From RGIG2000 sp045612665 (GTDB lineage Bacteria; Bacillota; Clostridia; Oscillospirales; CAG-272), in assembly GCA_045612665.1 (NCBI GenBank), contig JAZKZO010000003.1:32084-96083 (forward strand): a DNA stretch of 64,000 bases. Reading direction: 5' to 3'. How positions within the stretch are numbered: the stretch's first letter is position 1; each line of letters starts with the position of its first letter. This document shows, one piece after another, positions 52,199-60,240 of this stretch. A program made the position numbers and the translations under genes. The notes beneath the pieces were generated by a model. The model saw only the letters and a program-made list of their open reading frames with translations. It did not search any database and had not been told where the DNA came from.

Positions 52199-52274
52199 AT
52201 TTAATATGAAGCCAGACATAAGTCGATTGTTGACCTCATCGCACCGCCTATCGATGCAAACTACTCCCTTATGT
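52165..52274 (-). ncRNA. yybP-ykoY (Mn2+) riboswitch
   Basis: The minus strand reads ATAAGGGAGTAGTTTGC, a P2 hairpin CATCG/CGATG, then GTCAACAATCGAC and TGACGAGACTTAT. These are the conserved GGGAGTAG, GTCAACA and ACGAGACTT blocks of the yybP-ykoY class, which binds Mn2+. ATAAG at the 5' end can pair with CTTAT at the 3' end to form P1. That pairing would break the downstream terminator, so Mn2+ should switch the gene on. The usual targets are Mn2+ exporters, whereas here the gene is a TetR regulator. Confidence 0.85.
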
Positions 52275-52280
52275 GATATT

Positions 52281-52309
52281 ATTTTACCACATTTTCACTT
52301 GAAAGTCAA
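52281..52309 (-). promoter_or_regulatory. Promoter of the riboswitch-tetR transcript
   Basis: Minus strand TTGACT-17-TAAAAT, starting transcription at about 52274, right at the riboswitch 5' end. Confidence 0.82.
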
Positions 52310-52331
52310 GAGATTTTGGTTTGATTATTAA

Positions 52332-52360
52332 AAAATCCACTCTTTCGAGTGGATTTTGTT
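52332..52360 (-). terminator. Terminator of the NfeD/SPFH unit
   Basis: AAAATCCACTC-TTTC-GAGTGGATTTT hairpin next to the stop of the SPFH gene. Confidence 0.8.
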
Positions 52361-52361
52361 A

Positions 52362-53324
52362 TTATTTCTTTGCGCTTTCCGCAACTGCGTTTACAAGTCC
52401 TACAACGCCTTGAAGGTCGCTTGGAACGATTATCTTTGTTGCTTGACCGTCTGATACCTTCTCAAACGCCTCGAGCTTTTTAAGTGTGATAAACGCTTCC
52501 TCAGGCTTTGCCTCGTTGATTAGACGAATTGATTCAGCCTGCGCCTGATTGATTTTAAGAATAGCCTCGGCTTCCGCCTCTGCCTTTTTAATTCTAGCTT
52601 CCTTTTCAGCCTCTGCAAAAAGGATTGCAGCCTGCTTTTCAGCCTCTGCCTCAAGAACCTTAGATTCCTTTTTACCTTGTGCTACAAGAATATTACTTGC
52701 CTTTTCGCCCTCGGCACGAAGAATAGCCTCTCTTCTTTCACGCTCAGCCTTCATTTGCTTTTCCATAGCGTCTTGAATTTCGTGAGGTGGCTTAATGTTC
52801 TTAAGCTCTACTCTGTTGATCTTGATGCCCCAAGGGTCGGTTGCTTCATCAAGGATTGAACGGATTTTTGCATTGATTGTATCTCTTGAGGTAAGAGTAT
52901 GGTCAAGCTCCATTTCACCGATGATGTTACGAAGAGTTGTTGCAGTAAGATTTTCGATTGCTCTAATAGGATTTTCAACACCGTAAGCATAAAGCTTAGG
53001 GTCTGTGATTTGGAAGAACACAACGGTGTCAATTTGCATTGTTACGTTGTCCTTTGTAATAACAGGCTGTGGGTCAAAGTCTGCAACCTGTTCCTTCATT
53101 GAAACCTTCTTTGAAATTTTATCAACGAGAGGCCAAAGGAAGTGAATTCCTGTTTCCCAAGTTTTGTTATACGCGCCGAGTCGCTCAATTACATAAGTTT
53201 GAGCCTGCGGTACGATTTTAATTCCTGCAATAATTGCCAATATAACGATAAGAGCAATTACAACAATAGCAATTACAATTCCTGTGCCGGCGCCAGCGAG
53301 CGCCATAAGTGCGAGTGATGTCAT
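52362..53324 (-). CDS. SPFH/band 7 (stomatin-like) membrane protein
   Basis: 320 residues. One N-terminal membrane helix (IVIAIVVIALIVILAIIAGI), then the SPFH domain: VPQAQTYVIERLGAYNKTWETGIHFLWPLVD and DNVTMQIDTVVFFQITDPKLYAYGVENP. An alanine/glutamate-rich coiled coil covers about 185-270. Such proteins form oligomeric membrane rings with NfeD partners and organise membrane domains. The gene overlaps the NfeD gene by 4 bases. Exact role unknown. Confidence 0.93.
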   Translation of the reverse strand: MTSLALMALAGAGTGIVIAIVVIALIVILAIIAGIKIVPQAQTYVIERLGAYNKTWETGIHFLWPLVDKISKKVSMKEQVADFDPQPVITKDNVTMQIDTVVFFQITDPKLYAYGVENPIRAIENLTATTLRNIIGEMELDHTLTSRDTINAKIRSILDEATDPWGIKINRVELKNIKPPHEIQDAMEKQMKAERERREAILRAEGEKASNILVAQGKKESKVLEAEAEKQAAILFAEAEKEARIKKAEAEAEAILKINQAQAESIRLINEAKPEEAFITLKKLEAFEKVSDGQATKIIVPSDLQGVVGLVNAVAESAKK

Positions 53325-53767
53325 ATGTTTTCCTCCTTATTTTTCGAAACGATAGCTTTATTTCCCGAAACCTGCTTGAAAATTACAACCTCTCCCTGCT
53401 CGATTATCGAGCCGTCATCCGAGCGTGCCGTCCAAACAAGACCGTTGATTTTTACAGCTCCCGTTTCCTTTATGTTATCAATTGTTTCTGTTACAACTGC
53501 AGTTTTGCCTATGTTAAGCTCCAAATTTGTCTTTGCATCCTTTGGCTTGCCTGTTATTTTTTTAACAAGTGGCTTAGTTGCGACGAGCGCGATAATGGAA
53601 AGGGCAACAAATATAACGATTTGCCAAATCGATTGCATCTCATCAAAAATAGCAACGACAACGCCCGTTATAAGCGCCGAAGCCGAAAACCAAATTGATA
53701 CAAACTGTGTAGTAACAAGCTCAACAACAAGCAACAAAATTGCAAGTGCGAACCAAATCCACATCAT
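53321..53767 (-). CDS. NfeD family membrane protein
   Basis: 148 residues: several N-terminal membrane helices (MMWIWFALAILLLVVELV, FSASALITGVVVAIF, IVIFVALSIIALVA) and a C-terminal OB-fold domain (GKTAVVTETIDNIKETGAVKINGLVWTARSDDGSIIEQGEVV). This is the short NfeD without the ClpP-like protease. It is co-transcribed with its standard partner, the SPFH protein. AAGGAGG lies 7 bases before the start. Confidence 0.92.
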   Translation of the reverse strand: MMWIWFALAILLLVVELVTTQFVSIWFSASALITGVVVAIFDEMQSIWQIVIFVALSIIALVATKPLVKKITGKPKDAKTNLELNIGKTAVVTETIDNIKETGAVKINGLVWTARSDDGSIIEQGEVVIFKQVSGNKAIVSKNKEENI

Positions 53768-53789
53768 ATAAATACCTCCTTATACTTAT

Positions 53790-53818
53790 ATCATATCACA
53801 ATTTAATCCTTGTGTAAA
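53790..53818 (-). promoter_or_regulatory. Promoter of the NfeD/SPFH unit
   Basis: Minus strand TTTACA-17-TATGAT, about 23 bases upstream of the start codon. Confidence 0.7.
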
Positions 53819-53841
53819 TAAGTTCAAAAGAACTTTTCTTT

Positions 53842-54864
53842 TCACAATTTTCGGATTTTGTCCAAATAGATACTAACATTTTTGGGCAAAGCATTGTCAA
53901 TTTTATATTTTTCCAGGTCGTATTCACGCTTTCCAAGAGCGGTTTTTCTTACAAGAGCAACAAATTCCTCTTCATTATTTAATGAATATAGCTGATCGCT
54001 TGTCAAAAGGTCGCGCTGTCCCTTGATATCGCTCGCCACAATAGGCATTTTAGCACTCATAGCCTCCATTATATTAAATGGCAAGCCCTCGATTGTAGAT
54101 GCCGACACATATATATCTGCGCTCTCCAAATGCTCCTTTACGTTTTTTGTAAAGCCTGTTATTATAACTCTATCTAAAATGCCGTTTTCCTTGGCGAATT
54201 TTTCAATTGTCTCTCGCTCATCTCCGTCGCCAACCAAGGTAAGAATCGCGTTATTGAGCTTTAAAAGCGATTTTACAAGAAAAATTTGATTTTTTCTCTT
54301 ACTTATCTCACCAACGTAAGCAAGCCTCAATTTGCCGTCAAATTCGTGCCTTTGCGCATTTTCAGTACGAGATAGGTTTACGCCCATTCCGTCGATCAAA
54401 AACGGCTCGTTTAGGGCGAGCTTGTTATCCCTTGCGATAGCCAAATCGTCCTTGTTCATAACGGCAATATAATCGGTTTTTTTGCGAACAAGGCGCTCTG
54501 CCATAAGATAAATTTTTCTTTTCAAGGCTGACGAATGCTCCGAGAAAAGATATCCGTGCACTGTATTTACGACGGTAGGACGGCTTTTTATTCCTTTAAG
54601 GGCAAATCTAACCCAAAAGGCGGCAAGAGTTGTATGCAAGAAAATTGCATCGAACTTTTCTTTTTTCAAAATTCTTTTTATTAAAAAAGAAAGGCGCAGG
54701 TTCTTAAAGGAAAAAGCCCTTTTCTTAAAGGGGATATTAAAATCCGCCCCTTCACCTGACGCCATAACCGACACCTCGTGCCCCGCGTCTCGGAACGCCG
54801 AGACGTAAGGTAGGTGAAAGTTCTTTATATGCACCATATTAGATGCCACTATCAATATTTTCAT
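53842..54864 (-). CDS. Glycosyltransferase family 4
   Basis: 340 residues, GT-B fold. N-terminal acceptor domain MKILIVASNMVHIKNFHLPYVSAFRDAGHEVSVM, and C-terminal donor domain LRLAYVGEISKRKNQIFLVKSLL with SADIYVSASTIEGLPFNIMEAMSAKMPIVASDIKGQRDLL, the E-x7-E region of retaining transferases. It likely adds the second sugar to the lipid-linked unit started by the neighbouring phosphotransferase, with which it overlaps by 4 bases. The sugar is unknown. Confidence 0.92.
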   Translation of the reverse strand: MKILIVASNMVHIKNFHLPYVSAFRDAGHEVSVMASGEGADFNIPFKKRAFSFKNLRLSFLIKRILKKEKFDAIFLHTTLAAFWVRFALKGIKSRPTVVNTVHGYLFSEHSSALKRKIYLMAERLVRKKTDYIAVMNKDDLAIARDNKLALNEPFLIDGMGVNLSRTENAQRHEFDGKLRLAYVGEISKRKNQIFLVKSLLKLNNAILTLVGDGDERETIEKFAKENGILDRVIITGFTKNVKEHLESADIYVSASTIEGLPFNIMEAMSAKMPIVASDIKGQRDLLTSDQLYSLNNEEEFVALVRKTALGKREYDLEKYKIDNALPKNVSIYLDKIRKL

Positions 54865-56264
54865 TTTTTCTTTTTACGAAATTTCTCGTTTCTGTTAATT
54901 ATTTTAAACGGAGTTGCAAAAATGATTTTTATATCGTTAAAGAGTGTCCAGTTTTCAATATACTTGATATCAAGCTCTATTCTTCTTTCAAGAGAGGTGT
55001 TATCTCCGCGGAAGCCGTAAATTTGTGCAAGTCCTGTAATTCCCGGCTTTACCTGATGCTTTACCATATAAAGAGGGATGTTTTTTCGATATTCATCAAC
55101 GAATTTGGGGATTTCCGGTCTTGGTCCTACAAGCGACATAGAGCCGAATAAAACGTTAAAGAATTGTGGCAACTCGTCAATACCTGTTTTTCTCAAAAAA
55201 GTGCCAAATCTTGTTTTTCTGCTCTCGTCATATTCATGGGCATCACCAAACATATCAATCGGTGCGTGTCCCTCGACCTTCATTGAACGGAACTTATATA
55301 TTGTGAATTCCTTGTTATTTTTACCAACTCTTACCTGTTTAAATATGATTGGTCCTTTTGAGGAAAGGCGCACGCCTATAGCGGCAAAAATCATAAGAGG
55401 TAGAGTAAGAATTATCAAAATAAGCGAGCCAAAAATGTCAATCGCCCTTTTAATTGCAGCGTTTGCTATATTGTCAAGTGGGATTGCTCTCGTATTGATA
55501 AGTGGAAGGTTTCCAACCATATCAACCTGACATTTTGATTTAAAATACTTATAAACTACAGGAATAATCGACGCACGAATTCCGTTTTGGTCGCAAACAG
55601 TAACTATCTTTTGAGTTTTTGTTTCTTCCTTTGGCTCAAGCGCAAGCACAACCTCCTGTGGGCGATATTGCTTAATAACGCTATCTAGGTCGGCATAAGA
55701 GCCGAGCTTCTTAAAGCGAGGCTTCTCCGCATCGGAAACACAGCCTATTATACGGTAACCGAAGTGAAGGTTATCGTTTATTTGTCTTGCATATTCAACG
55801 GCACCGTATCCGTTTCCGACAATGAGAACGTATTTCGGATTTTTGTTTTTTATACGGATATAGTGAAGAATTTTGGTTGCAATAATCTTTTTAACAGTAA
55901 GCACGCCAAGAGAAATAAGGCATATCGAAATCGTAAGAACAAAATTACGAGAATCGTTTTCGTTATCTATGATAAGCGTTACGGCAACGACTGCAATACC
56001 CATAACAACAGCCTGTGCTATTATAAGCTTTACAATTTGGGACATAAGCTTTTCCCAACGCTTCGCCGAATACAAATCAAAGATGAAATACGTGCCACTA
56101 GCGAAAATCACAAGAAGCGCGCCTATCATTACAGATTGGGCATTTATGTTATAGCCAAGCCATGTGTCAGCGACAAAAAACGATGCCGACATAACGCACG
56201 CGTTCAAAAAGAAATCAAGAAAAGCACCAAGGTATTTAATTGACGTCTTATTGTTTTGTACCAT
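54861..56264 (-). CDS. Polyprenyl-phosphate sugar phosphotransferase (WcaJ/CpsE type)
   Basis: 467 residues. Four to five N-terminal membrane helices, a CoA-binding-like central domain (KYVLIVGNGYGAVEYARQI) and the C-terminal bacterial sugar transferase domain: KRAIDIFGSLILIILTLPLMIFAAIGVRLSSKGPIIFKQVRVGKNNKEFTIYKFRSM, GIDELPQFFNVLFGSMSLVGPRPEIP, and KHQVKPGITGLAQI. It loads the first sugar-1-phosphate onto undecaprenyl phosphate to start a surface polysaccharide. Confidence 0.95.
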   Translation of the reverse strand: MVQNNKTSIKYLGAFLDFFLNACVMSASFFVADTWLGYNINAQSVMIGALLVIFASGTYFIFDLYSAKRWEKLMSQIVKLIIAQAVVMGIAVVAVTLIIDNENDSRNFVLTISICLISLGVLTVKKIIATKILHYIRIKNKNPKYVLIVGNGYGAVEYARQINDNLHFGYRIIGCVSDAEKPRFKKLGSYADLDSVIKQYRPQEVVLALEPKEETKTQKIVTVCDQNGIRASIIPVVYKYFKSKCQVDMVGNLPLINTRAIPLDNIANAAIKRAIDIFGSLILIILTLPLMIFAAIGVRLSSKGPIIFKQVRVGKNNKEFTIYKFRSMKVEGHAPIDMFGDAHEYDESRKTRFGTFLRKTGIDELPQFFNVLFGSMSLVGPRPEIPKFVDEYRKNIPLYMVKHQVKPGITGLAQIYGFRGDNTSLERRIELDIKYIENWTLFNDIKIIFATPFKIINRNEKFRKKKK

Positions 56265-56290
56265 AATTCCCTCTCTAAAAATTTAAGCAA

Positions 56291-57085
56291 CTATTGCTTA
56301 TTCTTTGAATATTCCTGATATTTGTCGCAAATTTCCTTTGAATCGCCAAATTCAACGATTCTACCGTTTTCAATCCAAACGGCACGCTGACACAGCTTCT
56401 TAACCTGCGACATATTATGTGAAACTATAATAAAGGTTACTCCGTGCTTTTGAAGCTCCTCTATTTTTTGTGAGCATTTTTGTCTGAAATTTTCATCACC
56501 AACGGACAAAATCTCATCAACAAGCAATATATCCGGTTCAACGTCTATTGCGATTGCAAAGCCCAAGCGAGCTACCATTCCCGATGAAAAGTTTTTAAGG
56601 GGAACGTCAACATAATTTTCAAGCTCGGCAAATTCAACGATGCTTGAAAACTTGTTTTTTATCTCCTTTGGTGTATAGCCTATGATTGCGCCGTTAAGAA
56701 AGATATTTTCTCTTGCCGTTGCCTCATAGTCAAAGCCTGCACCAAGGTTCAAAAGCGGAGCAACGCTACCGTGCACCTTAACGCTACCTGTCGTCGGCTT
56801 TATAATGCCTGTTATTATTTTAAGTATTGTACTCTTACCTGCGCCGTTATGACCGATAATTCCAACGCTTTCGCCCTTGTTTACGGAAAAGGTGATCTCC
56901 TCAAGAATTCTTTTTTTGGTTTTCTTGATTTTTCCCTTTACAAGTCGAATAAAGAACTCCTTCATATTATCGACCTTTTCGGTTTGCATATAGTATTCCA
57001 TAGCAACCTTATCAAGCTCGATAATCGGCTCTTGCTTCGGTGTATTATCCTCAATTGGCAAGGAAGCCTCTTTTATTTCTTCCAT
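56291..57085 (-). CDS. Polysaccharide ABC exporter ATPase (TagH/Wzt-like)
   Basis: 264 residues. Walker A is GIIGHNGAGKSTILK, the signature motif is KNFSSGMVARLGFAIAI, and Walker B is DILLVDEILSVGD. The motif FSSGMVARLGF and the extra N-terminal segment EKVDNMKEFFIRLVKGK are typical of teichoic-acid/O-antigen exporters. No C-terminal carbohydrate-binding domain is present. Pairs with the permease 10 bases upstream. Confidence 0.94.
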   Translation of the reverse strand: MEEIKEASLPIEDNTPKQEPIIELDKVAMEYYMQTEKVDNMKEFFIRLVKGKIKKTKKRILEEITFSVNKGESVGIIGHNGAGKSTILKIITGIIKPTTGSVKVHGSVAPLLNLGAGFDYEATARENIFLNGAIIGYTPKEIKNKFSSIVEFAELENYVDVPLKNFSSGMVARLGFAIAIDVEPDILLVDEILSVGDENFRQKCSQKIEELQKHGVTFIIVSHNMSQVKKLCQRAVWIENGRIVEFGDSKEICDKYQEYSKNKQ

Positions 57086-57095
57086 AATTCCTCTT

Positions 57096-57974
57096 TTAGA
57101 TGCTAAATATGAAATTTTTCTTTGTCAAATAGAACAAAATCGAACCGGCAACCGCAAATGCGATTCCCCAAAGATAAAGCGTTCCAAGACCGCTGTAAAC
57201 CGATGCTTCAGTTATAGTGCCGAGCTTCATACGGTAAACTATATCTCTAAAATACTCTACGAAATGCGCCATTGGATTTAGCTTCATAACTACTCTAATC
57301 ACAAGAACCTTCCAGCTCTCGCCAAGATTTTGAAGCTTATAGAAAATAGGCGTTAGATACATCCAAAGAGTCAGGAACACGTTGTAAAAATGCATTACGT
57401 CTCTAAAGAACACATAAAGTGCCGACAATATAAGGGACATACCGTAGTTGAACAAGAACAATGCGGGAAGCATTAGTATTGTCAAGAAAATTGTTGGACT
57501 GAACACCGGTGTCTTAATGCTTACGAAAAGCATAACGGCAAGAAGCGCGATAAACGAAAACAGGAAGTTTACTATTGCGCTAACGTTACATGACAGCGGA
57601 AAAACGTTGTACGATATTTTATTTTTCGTAAGTAGTCCACGATTATAAACAAGTATCGGAAGCGACTGTGTTGTTGCGGCACGCATTGTGTTGAAAATAA
57701 TATTACCGCACAAAAGGTACAAAAGATACGTGCTGTCATCGTTGTATTTGAATATCGTACCGAAAACAAGGTACATTACGAACATATTCAAAAGTGGATT
57801 AAGAATAGTCCACAAAACTCCGATTGCGGAGTTACGGTACTGTAGCTTAATACCACGCTTTACAAGCTGAACTACAATGTTTTTATTTTTTATCAATTCT
57901 CTTTTTTGCTTTACGTAGACCTCTTTTGCCTTGGTCTTAAAAGCAGAAAATTTTGGTGATTTAAATATATTCAT
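57096..57974 (-). CDS. Polysaccharide ABC exporter permease (TagG/Wzm-like)
   Basis: 292 residues with six membrane helices of the ABC-2 type. An amphipathic N-terminal part (VVQLVKRGIKLQYRNSAIGVLWTILNPLLNMFVMYLVFGTIF) and MKLNPMAHFVEYFRDIVY are the family marks. With the ATPase it would export an undecaprenyl-linked glycan. First gene of the unit, with its own consensus promoter. Confidence 0.94.
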   Translation of the reverse strand: MNIFKSPKFSAFKTKAKEVYVKQKRELIKNKNIVVQLVKRGIKLQYRNSAIGVLWTILNPLLNMFVMYLVFGTIFKYNDDSTYLLYLLCGNIIFNTMRAATTQSLPILVYNRGLLTKNKISYNVFPLSCNVSAIVNFLFSFIALLAVMLFVSIKTPVFSPTIFLTILMLPALFLFNYGMSLILSALYVFFRDVMHFYNVFLTLWMYLTPIFYKLQNLGESWKVLVIRVVMKLNPMAHFVEYFRDIVYRMKLGTITEASVYSGLGTLYLWGIAFAVAGSILFYLTKKNFIFSI

Positions 57975-58024
57975 TGAACTTTCCTTGCTTCATTTTTTGC
58001 CAAATTTGCCTATGTTATTTTAAT

Positions 58025-58053
58025 ATTATATCAAATTTCTATTTATTTGTCAA
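58025..58053 (-). promoter_or_regulatory. Promoter of the polysaccharide unit
   Basis: Minus strand TTGACA-17-TATAAT, perfect consensus. The -35 box lies inside the last codons of the folT-folC gene. Confidence 0.9.
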
Positions 58054-59896
58054 GAGTTGATAAGCCATCAATTCTATCAAGGCACTCACAAATCTCGGAA
58101 TACATATAAAGTGAGCCGACACAAAGCAGTGCTTTTCCTTGCTTTTCGGATGCTTTGACTGCTCTTTCAAGCGCATCGAAAACGGACGCACACGGATATG
58201 CGACAACTCCGTTTTCCTTGTAAATTTGAGAATATTCGGTTGCATCTAGCGCCCTTGGATTATCAGGCCTTATGCAATAAACCTCGTTTGCAATAGAGCC
58301 TATTTGCTCGGCAATATAGCGATAATCCTTATCCGCCATAACTCCGCTTATAACGTTGATTTTTTCGTCCTTAAAATAGCCCTTTACGCTATCAACTGCG
58401 CTTTTAACTCCCTGCGGATTGTGTCCGCCATCGGCTATAATCAACGGATTTTTTGAAAGAATTTCAAATCTTGCGTGCCACTTAACAAATGCAAGTCCAC
58501 CGTAAATAGCCTCGCTTGGAATTGAGATGTCAAGTGAGCGAAGAATGTCAATCGCCGTCAAGACGTTTGAGGCATTAAACGGCTGATACTCGCCAAGGAG
58601 TGGAATGTATATGTTTTTGTATTCCCCAAAATCAAACACCGTACCGTCCAAGGTAAACGAACTTATTTGAGTTTTCGAGTGGTCAACGACGAAAAGCTCC
58701 GAGCCAAGCTCTATAGCGCGCGCTCTTATCACTCCTTCGGCTAGCTCGTTTTCGCCACACCAAAGGCAAGGCACGCCTGGTTTTATAATTCCCGCCTTTT
58801 CAAACGCAATCTTCTCTATTGTGTCTCCCAAAATTGAAACGTGGTCAAAGTCTATTCCCGTTATGACGGTTAGGACAGGTGTATCAATTATATTAGTGGA
58901 GTCAAGACGGCCACCAAGTCCACACTCCAAAACAACGTAATCACAACCGTTTTGAGCGAAATATTCGAATGCGAGGGCTGTTATAAGCTCAAATTCGGTA
59001 GGCTTTTCCGCCATTTTATCGGCAATCGGCTTTATTTTTTCGACAAGAGCAACGAGCTCGTCATTCGAAATCATTTCTCCGTTTATCGCCATTCTCTCGT
59101 TGAATTCCTTAACGTAAGGAGAGGTAAACGTGCCAACCTTATAGCCCGACTTTTTAAGGACCTCGGAAAGCATTGCGCAAAACGAGCCCTTACCGTTTGT
59201 TCCAGCAACGTGAATGAATTTAAGGGAATTTTGAGGGTTTCCAAGAGCCTCGCAAAGCTCATTTATTCTTTCAAGCCCGGGATTACAAAAGGTCCAATTG
59301 ATTTTATGAATGTAATCTAGTGCGTCATTATATGTCATTTTAGTTGCTTTGGGCTTGTTAACATATCCCACAACACCTGCGAAGCTTTTTCTTTTAAGCA
59401 AGGTGCAAAGAAGCAAAATTTCAACAGGTGCGATGAGCATATAAAGCGGAATTCGCAAAAGCACAAGTGCACCGTAAAACTGATAGAGTCCTATCGGCTT
59501 TACAATCATTGAGCCGACAATGTGAGCAAGTGCACCACTTACTACAATTTGAAGTGTTCCATTTTTGCGAACTATGAGCTTTGATGAAATTCCCGACATA
59601 ACACCAACAAGCGTTGCACCGAGTGTAACTATCAAGTTTGGTGGATATACCTGACTTGAAAGCAAATAGCTTACAAGATCGGAGCAAGCGCCCACCACTC
59701 CACCGACAATAGGTCCGTATAAAATGCCTGAAAGAATTATCGGCAGATTTTCAAAGGTAACTCTAAAAAGTCCACCGTCAAAATTCAAGGCAGTTTTACA
59801 AAAGATGCCGATTACTACGCTTATAGCCGTAAGCATTGCCGAAACGGTCAATGCACGAATGCTTCCAAAAAGCGCAACTTTTTTAGAATTTTGCAT
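58043..59896 (-). CDS. folT-folC: Fusion of folate ECF transporter subunit FolT and folylpolyglutamate synthase FolC
   Basis: 617 residues from the ATG at 59896 (GAGGGGG upstream); the longer frame would enter the riboswitch. Residues 1-185 are a six-helix ECF S-component: RALTVSAMLTAISVVIGIF, FENLPIILSGILYGPIVGGVVGACSDLVSYLL, and LYQFYGALVLLRIPLYMLIAP. Residues about 195-615 are FolC: MTYNDALDYIH, the ATP loop HVAGTNGKGSFCAML, FTSPYVKEFNERMAI, CGLGGRLDSTN, ITGIDFDHVSILGDT and ADGGHNPQG. No stop or frameshift separates them. The protein would couple folate uptake to polyglutamate trapping. It needs EcfAAT from elsewhere. Confidence 0.93.
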   Translation of the reverse strand: MQNSKKVALFGSIRALTVSAMLTAISVVIGIFCKTALNFDGGLFRVTFENLPIILSGILYGPIVGGVVGACSDLVSYLLSSQVYPPNLIVTLGATLVGVMSGISSKLIVRKNGTLQIVVSGALAHIVGSMIVKPIGLYQFYGALVLLRIPLYMLIAPVEILLLCTLLKRKSFAGVVGYVNKPKATKMTYNDALDYIHKINWTFCNPGLERINELCEALGNPQNSLKFIHVAGTNGKGSFCAMLSEVLKKSGYKVGTFTSPYVKEFNERMAINGEMISNDELVALVEKIKPIADKMAEKPTEFELITALAFEYFAQNGCDYVVLECGLGGRLDSTNIIDTPVLTVITGIDFDHVSILGDTIEKIAFEKAGIIKPGVPCLWCGENELAEGVIRARAIELGSELFVVDHSKTQISSFTLDGTVFDFGEYKNIYIPLLGEYQPFNASNVLTAIDILRSLDISIPSEAIYGGLAFVKWHARFEILSKNPLIIADGGHNPQGVKSAVDSVKGYFKDEKINVISGVMADKDYRYIAEQIGSIANEVYCIRPDNPRALDATEYSQIYKENGVVAYPCASVFDALERAVKASEKQGKALLCVGSLYMYSEICECLDRIDGLSTLDK

Positions 59897-59951
59897 AAAA
59901 AAATACCCCCTCGATGAATACAGATTTTCAGCAACCATCTTGGAGATAAGT

Positions 59952-60046
59952 CCAGCGGGATGCAACGAATGCACCGCAACCTAAGTTTTCGTTCGAAAGA
60001 CAACTCCCCGTTCAATCGACACTTGACGCGCACTCATTTACTCTGT
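59952..60046 (-). ncRNA. Tetrahydrofolate (THF) riboswitch
   Basis: The minus strand reads ACAGAGTAAATGAGTGCGCG, then TCAAGTGT, a variable hairpin, GGTTGCGGTGCATTCGTTGC and ATCCCGCTGG. The GAGTA, CGCGTyAAGTG, GCGGTG and GTTGCATCCCGCT blocks are those of the THF class I riboswitch, found before folT, folE and folC. The 5' CGCG and the 3' half can form the pseudoknotted core. The aptamer ends about 55 bases before the start codon, so translation control or attenuation are both possible. Confidence 0.9.
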
Positions 60047-60067
60047 AAAATCTTAAATTATGCCTAT

Positions 60068-60096
60068 ATAATATCACATAATGCGCGCATTTGCAA
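60068..60096 (-). promoter_or_regulatory. Promoter of the THF riboswitch-folT-folC transcript
   Basis: Minus strand TTGCAA-17-TATTAT, upstream of the riboswitch 5' end. Confidence 0.75.
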
Positions 60097-60135
60097 TACT
60101 TTTTAGAAAATCGCAAAATTTTCGCGCTTTTTGTA

Positions 60136-60164
60136 TTGACATTGTTGGCGGTCGGGTGTATAAT
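60136..60164 (+). promoter_or_regulatory. Promoter of the metal module
   Basis: TTGACA-17-TATAAT, perfect consensus, about 76 bases before the first gene. Confidence 0.92.
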
Positions 60165-60176
60165 TTAGTTGTAATT

Positions 60177-60212
60177 TGATAATTATTCTCAAATTGATAA
60201 TGAAATTGAAAA
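60177..60212 (+). promoter_or_regulatory. Fur-family operator before the metal module
   Basis: TGATAAT-T-ATTCTCA at 60177-60191 is a 7-1-7 palindrome with one mismatch to the Fur box TGATAATnATTATCA. A second TGATAAT half-site at 60195-60201 suggests an extended site to about 60212. It lies just after the predicted transcription start, a good position for repression. The metal (Fe, Zn or Mn) cannot be told from the box alone. Confidence 0.72.
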
Positions 60213-60240
60213 TCACTTGCATTTTAGAAACGAGGCTTAA

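Noticed and set aside
53819..53842. Hairpin AAGTTC-AAAA-GAACTT after the glycosyltransferase gene
   Set aside because: The stem is short and the T run is on the wrong strand for the glycosyltransferase, so it was not called a terminator.
59897..59974. A longer start for the folT-folC fusion adding 26 residues
   Set aside because: The extra codons begin inside the THF riboswitch, and the ATG at 59896 has a good ribosome site and a normal S-component N-terminus.
60177..60212. Possible Zur box rather than Fur box
   Set aside because: The arms read TGATAAT, closer to Fur/PerR than to the Bacillus Zur pattern TCGTAAT. Zur recognition in this lineage is unknown, so only a Fur-family operator is claimed.
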